DNA from: Treponema sp.
GTDB lineage: Bacteria; Spirochaetota; Spirochaetia; Treponematales; Treponemataceae
DNA: 16,938 nt
Direction: 5' to 3'
Assembly: GCA_022510885.1 (NCBI GenBank)
Contig: JAFLSP010000015.1
Span: 1-16,938, forward strand
This document shows, piece after piece, positions 13,956-16,938 of this stretch. Under the pieces are notes generated by a model. That model had not been told where the DNA came from. It worked only from the letters and a program-made list of their open reading frames with translations, and ran no database searches. The position numbers were made by a program, and so were the translations under genes. The stretch's first letter is position 1, and each line of letters starts with the position of its first letter.

Positions 13956-16364
13956 CTATTCCTCATCATAGCCATTTTCTTGGCGGGCTTCAATTTCCTG
14001 ACGGACACCGAGTTCCAGCAGCTGAGTGACATCGATAATCAGCGATACAGAACCATCACCCAGGATTGACGCACCGGCAACACCCGGGGACTGCGTAAAC
14101 TGGTCTTTCAGCGGCTTGATAACCACGTCCTCTTCGCCGATAAGCGCATCGACCATAACGCCAATCTTCTTTGTCTGCGAGCCAACGATAACGACGAAAC
14201 AATAGTCGCCATCCTCATTCGTGTCGATACCGAACAACCTGCTCAAGCGAAGAACGCTGATTACCTCATTACGGACATTCAACACTTCATAGTTATCAAT
14301 CGTGTTGATTTCCTCTTTCCGCACCCGAACGCTCTCAAGAACCGACGCAATCGGAATTGAGTACGTCTCCCGACCGACGCGCACGAGCAGACCCTGGATA
14401 ATAGCCAACGTAAGCGGCAAGCGGATACTGAACCGAGAACCGCGCCCCGCTTCCGACGTGACCTGCACCGTGCCGTTCAGTTTTTCAATCATCGTTCTGA
14501 CGACATCCAAGCCGACACCGCGTCCCGAAATATTGGATATCTTTGCCGCCGTAGAGAAGCCCGGCATAAAGATAAGCTGCGCCGCCTCTTGGTCAGAAAT
14601 GACTTTGCTCGGATGCACAATTCCGCGGTCAACCGCCTTTTGGCGCACTTTCTCAACATTGATGCCCGCACCGTCGTCAACGATGTCGATGACAATCATG
14701 TTGCCTTCGTTGGCAGCCTTGAGTATAACCGTTCCCGTCTCGTCCTTGCCCGCCGCCTTGCGCACATCGGGCATCTCAACGCCGTGGTCGCAGGAATTAC
14801 GCACGCAGTGCATGAGCGGGTCCATAAGGTCATCAACGACGGTCTTATCAAGTTCGGTTTCCTTACCCTCGATGACAAGGTTGATTTTCTTACCCAAATC
14901 TTTCTGCAAATCGCGGACGACGCGCGGGAAACGGTCGAAAATCTGACTGATGGGAACCATGCGGATTTTCATGACACCCTCTTGCAGTTCGCCCGCAATA
15001 CGCCCCAAGTTCTGCGTAGAAGAATGGAACCGCGCGTCCAAATCCTTGAATTTGCCCTCGAACAAATCAAAATGCCCAAGGATGTCGCCGAACTCATCCT
15101 GCACGTCCGTCTTAACGTCTTTTACCGCCACACCGTTCTGAATCTGCTCAAGGTACTGCGGCAACAACTCGAACATACGGCGGACTTTTTCTTTATACGT
15201 GGCAGAAAGCATCTGGAACTGCGCAAGCAACTCAGACTGCCGCTGCGCCGCCTGATTGAACGCCGCCTTGGTGATAACCGTCTCGGAAACAAGGTTCATC
15301 AGATAGTCAACGCGCTTTGAGTCCACGCGGAGCACAGCGCTCTGCGCGTGGTCACCCGCAGGCTTTGCCGCCGCTTTAGGCGCAGGCGCAGCCTTCTCGC
15401 CCGCAGGTTTTGCCGCCTCCGCAGCAGCAGGGGCGGCGGGTGCGGGAGCAGCCGCCGGCGCGGGTTCAGGCGCGCTCGCAACGGGAGCAGGCTCTGCGAC
15501 CGGCGCGGGCTGCTCAACAGGAGCCGGCTCGCTCGCCGCCGCATCGCCAACTTTTGCATCCGTAATATCATGCGCATCAGTTGAAAGCGACACGTCATCC
15601 AAGAACGCCGCATCCTCAAGCTGGTCGCTCGTGACCGATGCCGGCGCGGAAACGTAATAGACAACTTCTTTCCAGAATTTATCTTCGTACAGCGCCTCAA
15701 AGTCAGGGTTAGTCTTGAGCACCGTACCGCATGACTTGAGCGCGGCGAACACCTGAATGCCGCCGACGCTGTTCATCGGATTGCTTTCATCAAAAACAAC
15801 GGTTATCTGCCACAGCCTTTCGCCTGACTCGCAGTTCTGCTTGAGCTCTTCCAACTCATATTCAGTGAGCGCAAGAGAAACGGGCGCAGAAGCAGCCGCA
15901 GCCGGCGCAGGAGCCGGTTTTGCGGGAGCGGCAGCCGGCGCACTTGCGGCAGGAGCAGCCCCGCCCTTGCCGGGAATAAACGCATTGATTTTTGCGGAAA
16001 GCTCCTCCACGCCCTCATCGTAAACGCCGCCGTTCTGACGGGTCACAAGCATGGTCTTAATCATGTCAAGACCGCTCAAAAGCACGTCAACGATGTCGCC
16101 TGACACCTGCACTTTGTCGGAACGCACCTCGTCAAGCAGGTCTTCCATTGTATGCGCGAAATGCGAGATTTCGGTAAATTCAACCGCCGCAGAGTTTCCC
16201 TTTAATGTATGAGCCGCACGGAAAATCTCATCGATAGCATCCCGATTAGCGGGGTCGCTCTCAATCGCAAGAATATTGCTTTCGAGATTCTCAATCATCT
16301 GCTCGGCTTCAGAGAAGTAATCTTTTAAAAGCTCTTCGTTATCTGAATCAAGATAATCACTCAT
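13956..16364 (-). CDS. cheA: Chemotaxis histidine kinase CheA with enlarged P3 domain
   Basis: CheA autophosphorylates in response to receptors and passes the phosphoryl group to CheY. From the ATG at 16364 it has 802 residues; a GTG two codons earlier is possible but lacks a ribosome binding site, while TAGGTG suits the ATG. Domains: P1 (1-130) with phosphorylated His52 in FRAAHTLKGNS; an Ala/Pro linker; a CheY-binding P2-like domain (about 163-245); a long Ala/Pro-rich linker (about 272-338); P3 (about 344-465); P4 kinase (about 470-650) with the N box LMHCVRNSCDHG (517-528), G1 DDGAGI (563-568) and G2 GRGVGLD (614-620); and the CheW-like P5 (about 655-790). The span from LRVD to MKIRMVP is 127 residues, about twice that of Thermotoga CheA, so P3 has extra helices as reported for Treponema. 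It heads the che operon. Confidence 0.97.
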   Translation of the reverse strand: MSDYLDSDNEELLKDYFSEAEQMIENLESNILAIESDPANRDAIDEIFRAAHTLKGNSAAVEFTEISHFAHTMEDLLDEVRSDKVQVSGDIVDVLLSGLDMIKTMLVTRQNGGVYDEGVEELSAKINAFIPGKGGAAPAASAPAAAPAKPAPAPAAAASAPVSLALTEYELEELKQNCESGERLWQITVVFDESNPMNSVGGIQVFAALKSCGTVLKTNPDFEALYEDKFWKEVVYYVSAPASVTSDQLEDAAFLDDVSLSTDAHDITDAKVGDAAASEPAPVEQPAPVAEPAPVASAPEPAPAAAPAPAAPAAAEAAKPAGEKAAPAPKAAAKPAGDHAQSAVLRVDSKRVDYLMNLVSETVITKAAFNQAAQRQSELLAQFQMLSATYKEKVRRMFELLPQYLEQIQNGVAVKDVKTDVQDEFGDILGHFDLFEGKFKDLDARFHSSTQNLGRIAGELQEGVMKIRMVPISQIFDRFPRVVRDLQKDLGKKINLVIEGKETELDKTVVDDLMDPLMHCVRNSCDHGVEMPDVRKAAGKDETGTVILKAANEGNMIVIDIVDDGAGINVEKVRQKAVDRGIVHPSKVISDQEAAQLIFMPGFSTAAKISNISGRGVGLDVVRTMIEKLNGTVQVTSEAGRGSRFSIRLPLTLAIIQGLLVRVGRETYSIPIASVLESVRVRKEEINTIDNYEVLNVRNEVISVLRLSRLFGIDTNEDGDYCFVVIVGSQTKKIGVMVDALIGEEDVVIKPLKDQFTQSPGVAGASILGDGSVSLIIDVTQLLELGVRQEIEARQENGYDEE

Positions 16365-16372
16365 ATACACCT

Positions 16373-16400
16373 ATTTTAACCGTTCTTCCCGTAAAGTCAA
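16373..16400 (-). promoter_or_regulatory. che operon promoter (TTGACT-N16-TAAAAT)
   Basis: On the minus strand TTGACT (plus 16395-16400) and TAAAAT (plus 16373-16378), each one base from consensus, are 16 bases apart. Transcription would start near 16366, only about two bases before the cheA ATG at 16364. Confidence 0.6.
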
Positions 16401-16449
16401 GTGAAAATGCAAAAGATATTGCAAGATTTTTTCGCTTCCCCGAGCGGCG

Positions 16450-16477
16450 TAAAGTTCCGCCCGAAATCTGCCGATGC
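16450..16477 (+). promoter_or_regulatory. Sigma-28 (FliA)-like promoter upstream of the outer-membrane protein gene
   Basis: TAAAGTTC (16450-16457) and GCCGATGC (16470-16477) match the flagellar sigma-28 consensus TAAAGTTT / GCCGATAA at seven and six of eight positions. The spacer is 12 bases, one more than optimal. Transcription would start near 16485 and run into the gene at 16523. Confidence 0.5.
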
Positions 16478-16522
16478 TCATGGCGGAATACCCTGCGTTC
16501 TCGCACGGAACGGGAGTTTTAT

Positions 16523-16938
16523 ATGAACCATCGCCATCGATTCGGCACATTAGCCCTGCTTCTGCCGCTGTGCGCCCTTTTCTCGCGCCCGGCCGCAGCA
16601 GAAAGTGACATCTCCTTCAGCGGATATGTAGGAGCAAAGGGTGATTTCTACGCCGACCCCGAAAAAGACCACTTTGACCCCGCGCTCGCCCTGCAAGGCT
16701 ATTTCGGCGGGCAACTGAATATCACGCCCTCATTCCTGCTGCGCGCCGAATTCTCCGTACAGACCGATGACATAACGAAAGACGGACCGTTTAGCGACAA
16801 CGGGATTTCCTCGCACTTTTTCATCGATGAGTTGTCCGCTACCTATATAAAGCCGTTCCACGGTATCACGCAGTATTTCAGCCTATTTTTAGGCGCATTC
16901 GAGCCGATTGGCAACGACATCTTCTTGCAGCGGCATTT
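16523..16938 (+). CDS. Secreted, probably outer-membrane beta-barrel protein (partial, continues past the window)
   Basis: Only the first 138 codons are present. The N-terminus is a typical signal peptide: basic MNHRHRF, hydrophobic core LALLLPLCALF, and a cleavage site after PAAA (around residue 26). The mature part begins ESDISFSGYVGAKGDFYAD and goes on with alternating hydrophobic and polar residues and many aromatics (ALQGYFGGQLNITPSFLLRAEFSV; IDELSATYIKPF; QYFSLFLGAFEPIGND), the pattern of amphipathic beta strands in a porin-like barrel. I do not recognise the family and no function is claimed. GGGAG at 16512-16516 is six bases before the ATG. It is divergent from cheA and is preceded by a sigma-28-like promoter, which hints at co-expression with motility genes. 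Confidence 0.75.
   Translation, partial: MNHRHRFGTLALLLPLCALFSRPAAAESDISFSGYVGAKGDFYADPEKDHFDPALALQGYFGGQLNITPSFLLRAEFSVQTDDITKDGPFSDNGISSHFFIDELSATYIKPFHGITQYFSLFLGAFEPIGNDIFLQRH

Noticed and set aside
15310..15560. Repetitive Ala/Pro-coding DNA in cheA as a possible repeat element or frameshifted region
   Set aside because: It is the in-frame low-complexity linker between P2 and P3, common in CheA proteins; the frame continues intact into P3.
16365..16370. GTG two codons before the cheA ATG as the start
   Set aside because: TAGGTG, the likely ribosome binding site, overlaps this GTG and is properly spaced only for the ATG at 16364.

Overview
The window looks like a chromosomal segment of a host- or rumen-associated spirochaete of the genus Treponema with moderately high GC. 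The main evidence is the chemotaxis operon order cheA-cheW-cheX-cheY, in which the cheW product is a CheW domain fused to a CheR-like domain and CheA has an enlarged dimerisation domain. Both traits are described for Treponema. A GH105-type enzyme for pectin side-chain fragments fits a plant-fibre-rich gut niche. The species is inference; no rRNA or other marker gene is present.

Layout. At 49-1269 (+) lies an unsaturated rhamnogalacturonyl hydrolase-like gene, convergent with a minus-strand block leuB > spirochaetal protein of unknown function > pgeF (4892 down to 1273) that ends in an ATGA start/stop overlap. pyrE (+, 4964-5650) is divergent from leuB and convergent with cimA (citramalate synthase, -, 5689-7287). 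cimA and leuB belong to the citramalate route to isoleucine. Upstream of cimA (7288-7596) is the most interesting non-coding stretch: a promoter, a 16-residue Ile/Leu-rich leader peptide, a strong intrinsic terminator, and then a second promoter whose predicted start coincides with the cimA ATG. This looks like an attenuator or an independent small RNA.

The right half is a chemotaxis region read on the minus strand: cheA, cheW-cheR-like, cheX and cheY (16364 down to 11674) with a promoter at the start and an intrinsic terminator at the end; then an acyl-CoA synthetase (11510-9816) and a transmembrane double-Cache-like chemoreceptor (9711-7597) with its own promoter and terminator. The receptor, CheW, CheA and CheY would form the sensory array and its output to the flagellar motor, with CheX removing phosphate from CheY. 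Divergent from cheA at the right edge is the 5' part of a gene for a secreted, probably outer-membrane protein (16523 onward), preceded by a sequence resembling a flagellar sigma-28 promoter.

A recurring theme is promoters whose -10 box lies 5-9 bases before the start codon (pyrE, cimA, cheA), which suggests leaderless or nearly leaderless transcripts. No mobile elements, CRISPR arrays, tRNAs or rRNAs were seen.
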